Assembly: GCF_023184515.1 (NCBI RefSeq)
Contig: NZ_JAAHBP010000030.1
Location: forward strand, 30,668 to 94,667
Reading direction: 5' to 3'
Source: Streptomyces sp. D2-8
GTDB taxonomy: Bacteria > Actinomycetota > Actinomycetes > Streptomycetales > Streptomycetaceae
DNA length: 64,000 nt
Shown here: in pieces, positions 25,391 to 32,897 of the stretch
How positions within the stretch are numbered: the first letter of the stretch is position 1
Layout of the letters: each line of letters opens with the position of its first letter
Made by a program: the position numbers and the translations under genes
Notes under the pieces: generated by a model
Databases searched by the model: none
What the model saw: the letters and a program-made list of their open reading frames with translations, nothing else
What the model was told of the DNA's origin: nothing

Positions 25391-26356
25391 TCAGTCCTCG
25401 GCACCGGCCTCGCGGAACCAGGCGATCGTGCGCCGCAGTCCCTCCTCGGCGCGCACCTGCGGGTCCCAGCCGAGCTTGTCGCGGGCCAGCGTGATGTCCG
25501 GGCAGCGCGCGGCCGGGTCGTCCACCGGGCGTTCGATGGGGCGGATCTCCGAGGAGGACTCGGCGAGTTCGACGACCAGGCGCGCCAGGTCGAGCATGGT
25601 GATCTCGGTCGGGTTGCCGATGTTGACGGGGCCGCGCATGCCGTGGGCGGCGGCCGCGAGGATGCCCCGCACGGTGTCGTCGACGTAGCACAGCGACCGG
25701 GTCTGGCGGCCGTCGCCGGTCACGGTGAGGGGCTCGCCGGCCAGGGCCTGCCGCACGAAGGTCGGTACCGCGCGTCCGTCGTGGCCGCGCATCCGGGGGC
25801 CGTAGGTGTTGAACAGCCGCACGATGCAGGTGTCGGTGCCCTCGGTGTCGGCGTGGGCGGTGGTCAGCGCCTCGCCGAAGCGTTTGGCCTCGCCGTAGAC
25901 GCCGCGCGGGCCGACGGGATTGACGTTGCCCCAGTAGCGCTCGCTCTGGGGGCTTTCCTGCGGGTCGCCGTAGACCTCGGAGGTCGAGGCGAGGACGAAG
26001 CGGGCGCGGGAGGAGCGCGCGAGGTCCAGGACGTTGCGGGTACCGACGCTGCCGGTCTCCATGGTGTGCAGCGGGAGGCGCAGGTAGTCCGCAGGGGACG
26101 CCGGGGAGGCGAAGTGCAGCACGAGGTCCGGCGGCCGCTTGATCCGCAGCCTCTCGGCGACACTGGCCTGGACGAGCGTGAAGCCGGGCTGTTCCATCAG
26201 CGGCGAGATGTTCTCGGGCCGGCCGGAGCTGAAGTCGTCCACGCAGGTGACCGCCGCGCCCGCGTTCAGCAGGGCGGCGCACAGATGGGAGCCGACGAAC
26301 CCGGCACCGCCGGTGACGACGGCGTGCTCCCAGTTCCGCGAGAGGGCGGTGGTCAT
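25391..26356 (-). CDS. NAD-dependent sugar-nucleotide epimerase/dehydratase (UDP-glucuronate decarboxylase-like)
   Basis: A 321-residue extended SDR enzyme. HAVVTGGAGFVGSHLCAALL (residues 11-30) is the NAD-binding GxxGxxG loop, ASTSEVYGDPQESPQ provides the catalytic Ser/Thr, YGEAKRFGE the YxxxK pair, and the C-terminal GDGRQTRSLCYVDDTV and NIGNPTEITMLDLA are shared with UDP-glucuronate decarboxylases and related dehydratases. It should act on a nucleotide-linked hexose or uronic acid in cytoplasm. No glycosyltransferase genes are adjacent. The ATG at 26356, with GGAGAG upstream, is chosen over an upstream in-frame ATG at 26392. Confidence 0.88.
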   Translation of the reverse strand: MTTALSRNWEHAVVTGGAGFVGSHLCAALLNAGAAVTCVDDFSSGRPENISPLMEQPGFTLVQASVAERLRIKRPPDLVLHFASPASPADYLRLPLHTMETGSVGTRNVLDLARSSRARFVLASTSEVYGDPQESPQSERYWGNVNPVGPRGVYGEAKRFGEALTTAHADTEGTDTCIVRLFNTYGPRMRGHDGRAVPTFVRQALAGEPLTVTGDGRQTRSLCYVDDTVRGILAAAAHGMRGPVNIGNPTEITMLDLARLVVELAESSSEIRPIERPVDDPAARCPDITLARDKLGWDPQVRAEEGLRRTIAWFREAGAED

Positions 26357-26572
26357 GTCGGTCTCTCCTCCGTCGGCGGCGGCGCGCGGCACGACGGTCG
26401 CGCCTCGGGCCGACGAACGCGGGCCTCAGGGCCGTCGGGCCCACGCCCAGCCTCCGCCGACCGTGCGGGCACGGCGCGGTCGCGTACGGCAAACCGGTGA
26501 GTCACGGAGGGTGAGAGGTGCGGGCATCAGGCCGGGAGTGAGGGCCCGGTGCGGGGAGGGGCGCGAGGTGCG

Positions 26573-27100
26573 TCAGGCGATCAGCGTGCGGCCCGGGTTC
26601 AGGCGCTCGAGGAGCTGGTCCTGGTGCAGGGCGGCGACGGGGGCCAGCAGGTCGGGGTGACGCAGCAGAGCGGCGGCGTTCCGGTCGCTGTCGTCGGGGG
26701 CGATGAGCCGGCGGAACTCGGCCGGTTCCCCGGTGCTGTGGCTGCCGTCGGCGAGGGCGGCCACAGCCCGGGCCGCCAGCTCCGGGTCGGTCAGCAGGCA
26801 GGCCGCCCAGCTGGCCACGACCTCGTCCACCCAGGTGCGCCAGGCGTGTGCGTCCATGTCGTCGCCGAGGGCCGCGTCGGCGCCGGTGACCCAGTCGAGC
26901 CGCCCGGAGCCGCCGGGGCCGGCCATGCCGAGCAGGGCGGCGTCCATCACCGTCGGATACCTGAGCCAGGCCGCGACCGTCACGGCCTGCCGGGCCTGGA
27001 CCTCGCACAGGGCTGAGGCCAGCGCGCCGCCGGAGGCGGGAAAGGCGCGGGTCAGCCACTGGGCGGTCGCCGCGATGACGGGGGAGAGATCTGCTTGCAC
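26573..27100 (-). CDS. Unknown alpha-helical protein
   Basis: A 175-residue protein with no family I recognise. Composition is Ala/Leu/Asp-rich and largely helical (LSPVIAATAQWLTRAFPASGGALASALCEVQARQAVTVAAWLRYP). There are no transmembrane segments or signal peptide. The conserved-looking motif WRTWVDEVVASWAACLLTDPELAARAVAALADG may be a short structural repeat. The GTG at 27100 is preferred because residues upstream are a basic Arg/Ser-rich stretch that looks non-coding, but no strong ribosome site is visible, so the start is uncertain. It stands alone, divergent from the two-gene unit at 27334. Confidence 0.6.
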   Translation of the reverse strand: MQADLSPVIAATAQWLTRAFPASGGALASALCEVQARQAVTVAAWLRYPTVMDAALLGMAGPGGSGRLDWVTGADAALGDDMDAHAWRTWVDEVVASWAACLLTDPELAARAVAALADGSHSTGEPAEFRRLIAPDDSDRNAAALLRHPDLLAPVAALHQDQLLERLNPGRTLIA

Positions 27101-27333
27101 TGCCGGGCCGTCCGAAGGGAGGGAGCGGGGATCTGGTCGTAGACGGTAACCGCCGCTTCCCGCCCGCGGACGTGATCGGGACCTCGTCCGGGGCGTGGCC
27201 TCGGCCACACCGGCCGACGGCGCGAGCCGTGCCCGCGGCGGGCCGCGGAGGAGCCCCGGCCGCTGCCGCTTCGAGCTGCCGTGCGCGGCGACGGCGCCCG
27301 TTTCGCGGCGAAGGGGCCGGGCACCCGGCCCGC

Positions 27334-28026
27334 GTGTTCCCTCACGGACCCGAATCCGCTGGTCCGGCCCGGCGTGCAGGTGCCCGGTCGCCGGCGCGCT
27401 CGCTGCGTTTCGACGGCTGGATCGCGGGGATCGGCACGGCGTCCGGCACCCGCGTGGTGCTCGGCCACTGGCCTCGATCGCCGTTCGGGCCGTTCAGCGA
27501 CGTGATGGTCGAGGAGGCCGACGGACGCCGGCTGCTGCTGGCGCCCACGGGCGAGACGGCGGACTTCATCGCCGGCACGTACGTCTTCGACGAGGTGCGG
27601 GTCGTGCCGGTCGAGGTGCGGGTCGCCGACCGCCGGCACTGGACGGTCACCGCCCCGCCGCTCGCCCTGCGCTTCAGCACCGGCCGCCGGAACCTGCCGG
27701 GCCTCGCGCTGCGGGCGGTCCCGGGCCGGCTCGCCGCCCACCCGGCCTGGATCGCGTTGTGGGACCGGCCCGCCCGTCTGTTGCTGGGAGCACGCACCCA
27801 CGGCAGTGCCCGGGCCGGACGGCACCAGTGGTACGGCGCCCGGGATCTGCACCCGGTCGTCTCGGCCACCGCCAGCTACAAGGGCGAGAGTCTCGGAACC
27901 CTCGCCCCGGTCGAGCCCCCCGCGCGCTTCGGGCCCGGCTCGACACCCCGCCGTCCCAGCCTCGTTCGGGTCACCACGACGGTGGCCGTGGAGCGGGACC
28001 GGAGTACGACAGGAGCTGCGTCATGA
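27334..28026 (+). CDS. Conserved Streptomyces protein of unknown function, first of two
   Basis: A protein of about 230 residues (start uncertain). The conserved part begins LRFDGWIAGIGTASGTRVVLGHWPRSPFGPFSDVMVEEADGRR and continues with FIAGTYVFDEVRVVPVEVRV and HQWYGARDLHPVVSATASYKGESLGTL. The pattern is mainly beta-strand, like a lipocalin-sized beta-barrel, with no membrane segment or signal. The GTG at 27334 gives about 23 residues before the conserved start; no ATG or GTG lies closer in frame, and a CTG at 27403 would be the alternative. The stop overlaps the next start by four bases (ATGA), so the pair is an operon. Confidence 0.68.
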   Translation: MFPHGPESAGPARRAGARSPARSLRFDGWIAGIGTASGTRVVLGHWPRSPFGPFSDVMVEEADGRRLLLAPTGETADFIAGTYVFDEVRVVPVEVRVADRRHWTVTAPPLALRFSTGRRNLPGLALRAVPGRLAAHPAWIALWDRPARLLLGARTHGSARAGRHQWYGARDLHPVVSATASYKGESLGTLAPVEPPARFGPGSTPRRPSLVRVTTTVAVERDRSTTGAAS

Positions 28027-28556
28027 CGGAACGACGAGCGGATCCGCCGGGCGCTCAGCGTGCCCCGGCCACCGACATGTCCCTGCTGGGCATCTACCTC
28101 AACGACCATCTCGCCGGTGCCACCGCCGGGACCGCGCGGGTGCGCCACCTGCTGCGCTCGTGCGGTGGCTCGGCGCTCGCCGACGCGCTGGCCCCGGTCG
28201 CCGCCGGGATCGCCGACGACCGGACGAGCCTGCTCCGCATCATGCGGCGCCTGGACGTCCCGGTGCGCCGCTACAAGGTCTACGCGGGCCGTGCGGCCGA
28301 GCAGGTGGGACGGCTGAAGAGCAACGGCAGCCTGGTGCGGCGGTCCCCACTGAGCACGTTGTGGGAGCTGGAGGCGCTGGCGCTCGGGGTGGAGGGCAAG
28401 CTGGCGGGCTGGGAGACGCTCCGCGATCTGGCGGCCGCGGACGAACGCCTCGACCGGCTGCAACTCGACGAGCTCATGGAACGGGCCCGGCGGCAGCACG
28501 CCACGCTGGAGGAGCTGCGCCACAAGCAGGTCGAGGTCGCCTTCCGCGGAGCCTGA
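28023..28556 (+). CDS. Conserved helical Streptomyces protein, second of two
   Basis: A 177-residue, mostly helical protein. MSLLGIYLNDHLAGATAGTARVRHLLRSC (residues 19-47) followed by ADDRTSLLRIMRRLDVPVRRYKVYAGRAAEQVGRLKSNGSLVRRSPLSTLWELEALALGVEGKLAGWETLR resembles a compact four-helix bundle, ferritin-like in length, but no clear metal-ligand ExxH set is visible. Function unknown. It is translationally coupled to the preceding beta-rich protein, so they probably work together. A 15-base gap separates it from a convergent small gene. Confidence 0.75.
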   Translation: MTERRADPPGAQRAPATDMSLLGIYLNDHLAGATAGTARVRHLLRSCGGSALADALAPVAAGIADDRTSLLRIMRRLDVPVRRYKVYAGRAAEQVGRLKSNGSLVRRSPLSTLWELEALALGVEGKLAGWETLRDLAAADERLDRLQLDELMERARRQHATLEELRHKQVEVAFRGA

Positions 28557-28571
28557 GAGACGGGGCCCGGC

Positions 28572-28895
28572 TCACCAGAACCTGCTGCTGAGGGCGGGCT
28601 GATGGGCCAGTTGCACGGCGTCGCGCAGCCGCAGCGCGACCGTGATGGTGGCGCGCAGCGCGGACGGGCGGACGGTCTGGGCGGTCTCGGTGGCCAGGAC
28701 CAGCAGGCAGGCCGCCGCCTGCTCGACGACCGAGACGGGCAGGGTGAAGTCGTTGTCTGCGGCCGTGCGGAACGCCTTCAGGGGGATCGCGGCTCCGTCG
28801 ATGGCCCGGTGCGCGGCCTGCTCCAGATGCTGTGCGGCCTGTTCGCACACAGGGGCGGGCAGGGCGATGGTGCGCTGGAACGGTGAACTCGTCAT
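28572..28895 (-). CDS. Small unknown protein
   Basis: A 107-residue protein, mainly helical: QRTIALPAPVCEQAAQHLEQAAHRAIDGAAIPLKAFRTAADNDFTLPVSVVEQAAACLLVLATETAQTV. Two halves share the motif LPxxVxEQAA (residues 10-17 and 50-57), suggesting an internal repeat. No signal peptide or clear domain. The ATG at 28895 is chosen because the conserved-looking part starts right after it; upstream codons are Arg-rich and unlike coding sequence. It lies antisense-convergent to the two-gene unit at 27334. Confidence 0.6.
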   Translation of the reverse strand: MTSSPFQRTIALPAPVCEQAAQHLEQAAHRAIDGAAIPLKAFRTAADNDFTLPVSVVEQAAACLLVLATETAQTVRPSALRATITVALRLRDAVQLAHQPALSSRFW

Positions 28896-29233
28896 GACCC
28901 GACTGCTCCCCCGGCGGCGGCCGGTTCTGTCGGCCGGCGCCGGGATTTCACCGTCCCGCGTGACCGGCGCGTGGCGCATGTCCCGGAATCGACACAGCCT
29001 GCGAACGGCCCGGGGAGTACGCAGAAGTGACGACAACGGGGGTACCGAGAATGTCCCGCGACGGTCAGCACGCGCTGGAACGGCGGGTCCGGCAGGACCG
29101 ACTTCACGGCGTACGTCGACCTCGACGCCACACGCCTGATCCAGCTGCTCGACGTGGACCGCGGGTCCTAGGGGTGAGCAGCCGTCGTCGTACCCTGAGT
29201 GCCGGTCCAGCCCGGCGCCGAGAGGGAGTACGT
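28896..29233 (+). other. Intergenic region with a possible gene remnant
   Basis: This 338-base gap has no complete gene. On the plus strand from about 29031 to 29171 a frame with strong third-position G/C reads CPATVSTRWNGGSGRTDFTA, then YVDLDATRLIQLLDVDRGS and a TAG stop. It looks like the C-terminal end of a lost gene; I cannot name the family. GGGTAC at 29040 lacks a properly spaced -35 element. Confidence 0.45.
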
Positions 29234-30088
29234 ATGACCGCTCGTGCGGATGTCGTGGCCCGGCTCACCGGGCGGGCGGTCAGCGGTGAGCGGCCGCTGT
29301 CGAGGGGGCTCGCCGAGGTCACTCTCGACGACGGGCGGGTCGTGGTCGTCAAGCGGTCCGGCGAGCCGGGGGCGGCGCGGGCCGAGGCGGCGGGGTTGCG
29401 ATGGCTGGCCGCTTCCGGGAGCGTGCGGGTGCCTGACGTGCACGGGCACGAGGAGGGCTGGCTGGTCATCGACCGGGTTGCGCAGGGGCGGCCGGGCCGG
29501 GAGGCGGCGGTGCGGTTCGGCAGGGACCTCGCCGCGCTGCACGCCGCCGGGGCGCCGGCGTTCGGGGCGCCACCGCCGGACGGGCCGGCCGACGCGTACA
29601 TCGGGCTCGCGCCGATGCGCAACGAGCCCGGTACCGACTGGCCGCGCTGGTACGCCGGGCAGCGTGTGCTGCCGTATCTGCGGCGGGCGGTCGACCAGGG
29701 CACCATCCGGGCCGGCGAGGCGGTCGTCGTGGAGCGTGTGTGCGAGCGTCTGCCGGGGCTGGCGGGGCCGGCCGAGCCGCCCGCGCGGCTGCACGGCGAT
29801 CTGTGGAGCGGCAACGTGCTGTGGGCGGCCGACGGGCAGGTGTGGCTGATCGACCCGGCCGCGCACGGCGGGCACCGGGAGACGGACCTCGCGATGCTGC
29901 ACCTGTTCGGCTGTCCCCATCTGGAGCGGGTGCTGGAGGGCTACCAGGAGGTTGCGCCGCTCGCCGGCGGCTCGGCGGAGCGCGTCGGCGTGCACCAGCT
30001 GTTTCCGCTGCTGGTGCACGCCGTGCTGTTCGGCCGGGGCTATGCGGAACGGGCCCTCGCGGTGGCCCGCACGGCCCTGGCGGGGTGA
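29234..30088 (+). CDS. Fructosamine kinase family protein
   Basis: A 284-residue kinase-fold enzyme. VVVVKRSGEPGAARAEAAGLRWLAASG (residues 36-62) has the Lys and Glu of the ATP pocket, and PARLHGDLWSGNVLWAADGQVWLIDPAAHGGHRETDLAMLHLFG carries the catalytic HGDLWSGN loop and the IDPA metal site of the fructosamine/ketosamine kinase family. These enzymes phosphorylate glycated amines so that they fall apart (protein or amino acid deglycation). GGGAG lies before the ATG at 29234. It is convergent with the catalase gene, with a small hairpin spanning both stops. Confidence 0.92.
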   Translation: MTARADVVARLTGRAVSGERPLSRGLAEVTLDDGRVVVVKRSGEPGAARAEAAGLRWLAASGSVRVPDVHGHEEGWLVIDRVAQGRPGREAAVRFGRDLAALHAAGAPAFGAPPPDGPADAYIGLAPMRNEPGTDWPRWYAGQRVLPYLRRAVDQGTIRAGEAVVVERVCERLPGLAGPAEPPARLHGDLWSGNVLWAADGQVWLIDPAAHGGHRETDLAMLHLFGCPHLERVLEGYQEVAPLAGGSAERVGVHQLFPLLVHAVLFGRGYAERALAVARTALAG

Positions 30089-30104
30089 CCCGTCAGCGGG
30101 TCAC
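30085..30104. terminator. Short hairpin across two convergent stop codons
   Basis: Perfect 8-bp arms GTGACCCG (30085-30092) and CGGGTCAC (30097-30104) with a TCAG loop. It includes the stop codons of the fructosamine kinase and catalase genes, which are only four bases apart. Confidence 0.5.
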
Positions 30105-31751
30105 GACGTGCCGTTCGTCGGGGACGCAGTGGGTCATGGTGAGGCCCTCGACATCGCGCGGCTTGTTCTTGCCGAGGTTGGCCAGGCGTTCGCGGTCGTC
30201 GTCCGTGAGGTCCTGGCTCGCCAGCGGCTCCAGACCGGCCACGTCCTCCGGGCCGATGCCCAGCCCCTCCCCGACCCGCAGGCCGAGGTCGTTCTCGACC
30301 AGCAGGAAGTGCCAGACCATGCGCTCCTGGATCGCCCGGTCACACGAGGACAGTTGACCGATGAAGTTCTTCACCAGGTCGTCGCGCTCCCAGTCCTCCA
30401 GCAGCAGATAGCGCTGACCTGCCTGGAGGTAGTCGTTGGTGCGGGGGATGCGCTTGCGGGTCACGCGGCCGTGGAGTTCGGGGCCCTGCTCGTCGTGGGT
30501 CGGGTAGCGGGCCTCGCGCAGGCCGCCGGTGATGGACGGCTCATAGTTGACCTGCGGGTTCTCGCCTCCGCCGTCCACGTGGTAGGCCATCTGACCGTCG
30601 CGCTGGTTGGTGTGCACCTCCGCGTTCCTGGCCTGGTTCACGGGGAGTTGCAGGTAGTTCGGGCCGACCCGGTAGCGCTGGGTGTCGCTGTAGGAGAAGG
30701 TCCGGCCGACGAGCATCTTGTCGTCGGAGAAGTCCAGGCCGTCGACGAGGACGCCGGTGCCGAAGGAGATCTGCTCGTTCTCGGCGAAGAAGTTCTCCGG
30801 CATCCGGTCGAGCACCATCCGGCCCACCGGCTTCGGCGGGAAGTCCTGCTCGGGCCAGGTCTTGGTGTCGTCCAGCGGGTCGAAGTCGAGCTCCGGGTGG
30901 TCGTGGTCGTCCATCATCTGGACGAGCAGCTCCCATTCCGGGTGGTCGCCGCGGGCGACGGCCTCGTACAGGTCCTTGGTGGCGTGGCCGAGGGTGTCGG
31001 CCTGGACGTTCGCCGCGTCCGCCTCGGTCATGCTGCGCACGCCCTGCTTGGGCATCCAGTGATACTTGACCAGCTTGGTCTCGCCGTCGGCGTTGACCCA
31101 CTTGTAGGTGTTGACGCCGAATCCCTGCATATGGCGGTAGTCGGCGGGGATGCCGCGCGGGCTGAACAGGTTGACCAGCATGTGCATGGCCTCGGGCGTC
31201 TGCGACATGAAGTCGAAGATGCGGCCGGGCTGCTGCTCGAAGGTCACCGGGTCCGGCTTGAGGGCGTGGATGACGTCCGGGAACTTGATGGCGTCGCGGA
31301 TGAAGAAGACGCCCAGGTTGTTGCCGACCAGGTCCCAGTTGCCGTCCTCGGTGTAGAACTTCACGGCGAAACCACGCGGGTCGCGGGCGGCCTCGGAGGA
31401 GTCGCGTCCGCCGATCACGGTGGAGAAGCGGACCGCGACATCCGTGCGTTTGCCGCGCTCCTGGAACAGTTTGGCCCGGGTGCAGCGGCTGATCGGCTCG
31501 TCGCCCCAGGTGCCGTAGGCCTCGAAGTGGCCGTAGGCGGTGACGCCGCGGGCGTGCACGACGCGCTCGGGGATGCGTTCCCGGTCGAAGTGGCTGATCT
31601 TCTCCAGGAACTGGTAGTTCTCCAGCGTGGCCGGGCCGCGGGGGCCGATGGTGCGCTGGTTCTGGTTGTCGTAGACCGGATGGCCCTGGCGGTCGGTGAG
31701 TACCTTGCGGTCGTCGCCCGGAGCGGGGCCGGTACCGGATACGTCCGTCAT
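30093..31751 (-). CDS. Monofunctional haem catalase
   Basis: A 552-residue cytoplasmic catalase converting hydrogen peroxide to water and oxygen. PERVVHARGVTAYGHFEAYG carries the distal catalytic His66, LVGNNLGVFFIRD the catalytic Asn, and FSYSDTQRYRVGPNYLQLPVNQAR the proximal haem-ligand Tyr. The C-terminal portion has the usual helical extension ending near residue 552; this length is of the small/medium clade, without a flavodoxin-like tail. The ATG at 31751 is preceded by GGAGCC and is favoured over an in-frame GTG/ATG 38 codons upstream that lies in promoter sequence. A good sigma-B-type promoter lies 89 bases upstream. Confidence 0.96.
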   Translation of the reverse strand: MTDVSGTGPAPGDDRKVLTDRQGHPVYDNQNQRTIGPRGPATLENYQFLEKISHFDRERIPERVVHARGVTAYGHFEAYGTWGDEPISRCTRAKLFQERGKRTDVAVRFSTVIGGRDSSEAARDPRGFAVKFYTEDGNWDLVGNNLGVFFIRDAIKFPDVIHALKPDPVTFEQQPGRIFDFMSQTPEAMHMLVNLFSPRGIPADYRHMQGFGVNTYKWVNADGETKLVKYHWMPKQGVRSMTEADAANVQADTLGHATKDLYEAVARGDHPEWELLVQMMDDHDHPELDFDPLDDTKTWPEQDFPPKPVGRMVLDRMPENFFAENEQISFGTGVLVDGLDFSDDKMLVGRTFSYSDTQRYRVGPNYLQLPVNQARNAEVHTNQRDGQMAYHVDGGGENPQVNYEPSITGGLREARYPTHDEQGPELHGRVTRKRIPRTNDYLQAGQRYLLLEDWERDDLVKNFIGQLSSCDRAIQERMVWHFLLVENDLGLRVGEGLGIGPEDVAGLEPLASQDLTDDDRERLANLGKNKPRDVEGLTMTHCVPDERHVVTR

Positions 31752-31839
31752 GTGCGTGGGCTCCTTCGGCTCGTGGCCGGCGGCCGGCCGGGGCGGCGCC
31801 GTGAGCGGCCGCCCGGCCGGCCCTGGCGGGACGGGCCGG

Positions 31840-31863
31840 GTACCCGGTGGGCCGGGGTCACTC
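31840..31863 (-). promoter_or_regulatory. Candidate sigma-B-type promoter for the catalase
   Basis: On the minus strand, GAGT (31863-31860), a 14-base spacer and GGGTAC (31845-31840) fit GNNT-N14-16-GGGTAY. Sigma-B control of a catalase is known in S. coelicolor. Confidence 0.55.
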
Positions 31864-32103
31864 ACGCGCCTCGGGCCTCATGGGACGACGTGCCGTCCCC
31901 CGGGCCGGGGGCGGCACCGCCGCTACGCTCCGTCACAGGTGGGGCCGACACCCGCGCTCCTGCCGGGGGAAGCGCCCGTCGGCTTCCCGCAGGCTCGGCC
32001 TCGCCAGCGTCTCGTCCTCTCCCGCTGCGCCTTCCGCAGCTGCTCCGTCGTGGCATCGGGCAGGTGGGGCGGGCGTGGTCGCCGTGGGAGAAGCGGAAGG
32101 CAC

Positions 32104-32276
32104 AGGCGGACCGGTGATCCGGGACGGGCGAACCGCAACATCGCCGTAGGGATGCCCTGTTCACACGGCGGCTGCACGAGGAGACCGCCCGCCTGAGGCT
32201 GCCCGCCCTCACTGTGGACGGGACGATGACGGAGGACGAACTCGCCGAGCGGGTCAGTGAACTTCCTGCTCTGACA
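32104..32276 (+). pseudogene. C-terminal remnant of an unknown gene, possibly a P-loop kinase
   Basis: One frame reads RTGDPGRANRNIAV and, after a one-base shift near 32148, continues RDALFTRRLHEETARLRLPALTVDGTMTEDELAERVSEL. The join RANRNIAV-RDALFTRRL is natural only if one base has been lost. The pattern resembles the C-terminal end of small P-loop kinase-like proteins of Streptomyces (from memory). Upstream sequence back to 31864 shows only scattered coding-like codons, and downstream the frame runs into a terminator for another gene. It is a decayed fragment. Confidence 0.6.
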
Positions 32277-32284
32277 CGCGAAAG

Positions 32285-32313
32285 GGGCCCGGACCCTGCC
32301 AGGGTCCGGGCCC
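32285..32313 (-). terminator. Hairpin terminator of the 78-residue gene
   Basis: Perfect 13-bp arms (32285-32297 and 32301-32313, GGGCCCGGACCCT and complement) with a 3-base loop, 17 bases after the stop on the minus strand. It ends in TTTC on that strand. Confidence 0.85.
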
Positions 32314-32330
32314 TCGGGGGCCGGCGAGCC

Positions 32331-32567
32331 TCAGCCTCCGTCGAGGCGTGCGCGCAGCAGTCCCTTGCCCAGTTCGGCGCCCTTGCGGCTGTCCGCCTGG
32401 GCCTTGCGGAACAGGTCCGCGACCTCGGTGTCCTTGGCGCGCTCCGCGTCCTGGATGTAGCTCTCCAGACGCAGGGCATTGTTCAGGCACGCCTCGACAT
32501 ACCAGATGAGGTTGTAGTCCTTGTCCTGCGTACCGGTCGCACCGCCGGTCTCCGATGCACTGCTCAT
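32331..32567 (-). CDS. Small conserved stress-associated protein, 78 residues
   Basis: The 78-residue protein reads SETGGATGTQDKDYNLIWYVEA followed by CLNNALRLESYIQDAERAKD and TEVADLFRKAQADSRKGAELGKGLL. After a short Gly/Thr head it is one or two amphipathic helices, reminiscent of half of a ferritin-like or hemerythrin-sized bundle that may dimerise. The family is widespread in Streptomyces but unnamed to my knowledge. GGAGG lies 7 bases before the ATG at 32567. A strong terminator follows and a very good sigma-B-type promoter precedes it, so it is probably a single-gene member of the stress regulon. Confidence 0.8.
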   Translation of the reverse strand: MSSASETGGATGTQDKDYNLIWYVEACLNNALRLESYIQDAERAKDTEVADLFRKAQADSRKGAELGKGLLRARLDGG

Positions 32568-32612
32568 GCGGGCCTCCTTCTCGCGGAGTGGACCTCTTCA
32601 GATGCCGGGCGG

Positions 32613-32637
32613 GTACCCGCCCGCCGGTCGGGCACAC
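32613..32637 (-). promoter_or_regulatory. Candidate sigma-B-type promoter for the 78-residue gene
   Basis: On the minus strand GTGT (32637-32634), a 15-base spacer and GGGTAC (32618-32613), 46 bases before the ATG. It fits the sigma-B consensus fully. Confidence 0.58.
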
Positions 32638-32897
32638 GGCCCGCGTCCGTCACACCGGCCGGTCGCCCCGTCACAGCCGTCCGACCGGCCGGGCAGACCC
32701 GTACGCACCACCAACTCCCCTCCCCTGTACGGCAATCCAGACAGTTGCCCCGGAAGCCCACAGACGCCGGTCACTTTCGGAACGAAGTGACGCTCCACCG
32801 TGCGAGATCGGTCGATGACGGTGTGTACTGTGCTGCGGGTGGCTCGCCAGAGCACCTCGGACCCAGCCCTGCCCGACTCCCTCATGGAATCGACTCG
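32638..32897 (+). other. Upstream region of the conservon, no gene seen
   Basis: The gap between the 78-residue gene and the conservon contains no supported coding region. TACTGT at 32827-32832 on the plus strand, about 65 bases before cvnA, could be a -10 element, but no clear -35 partner was found. Confidence 0.4.
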
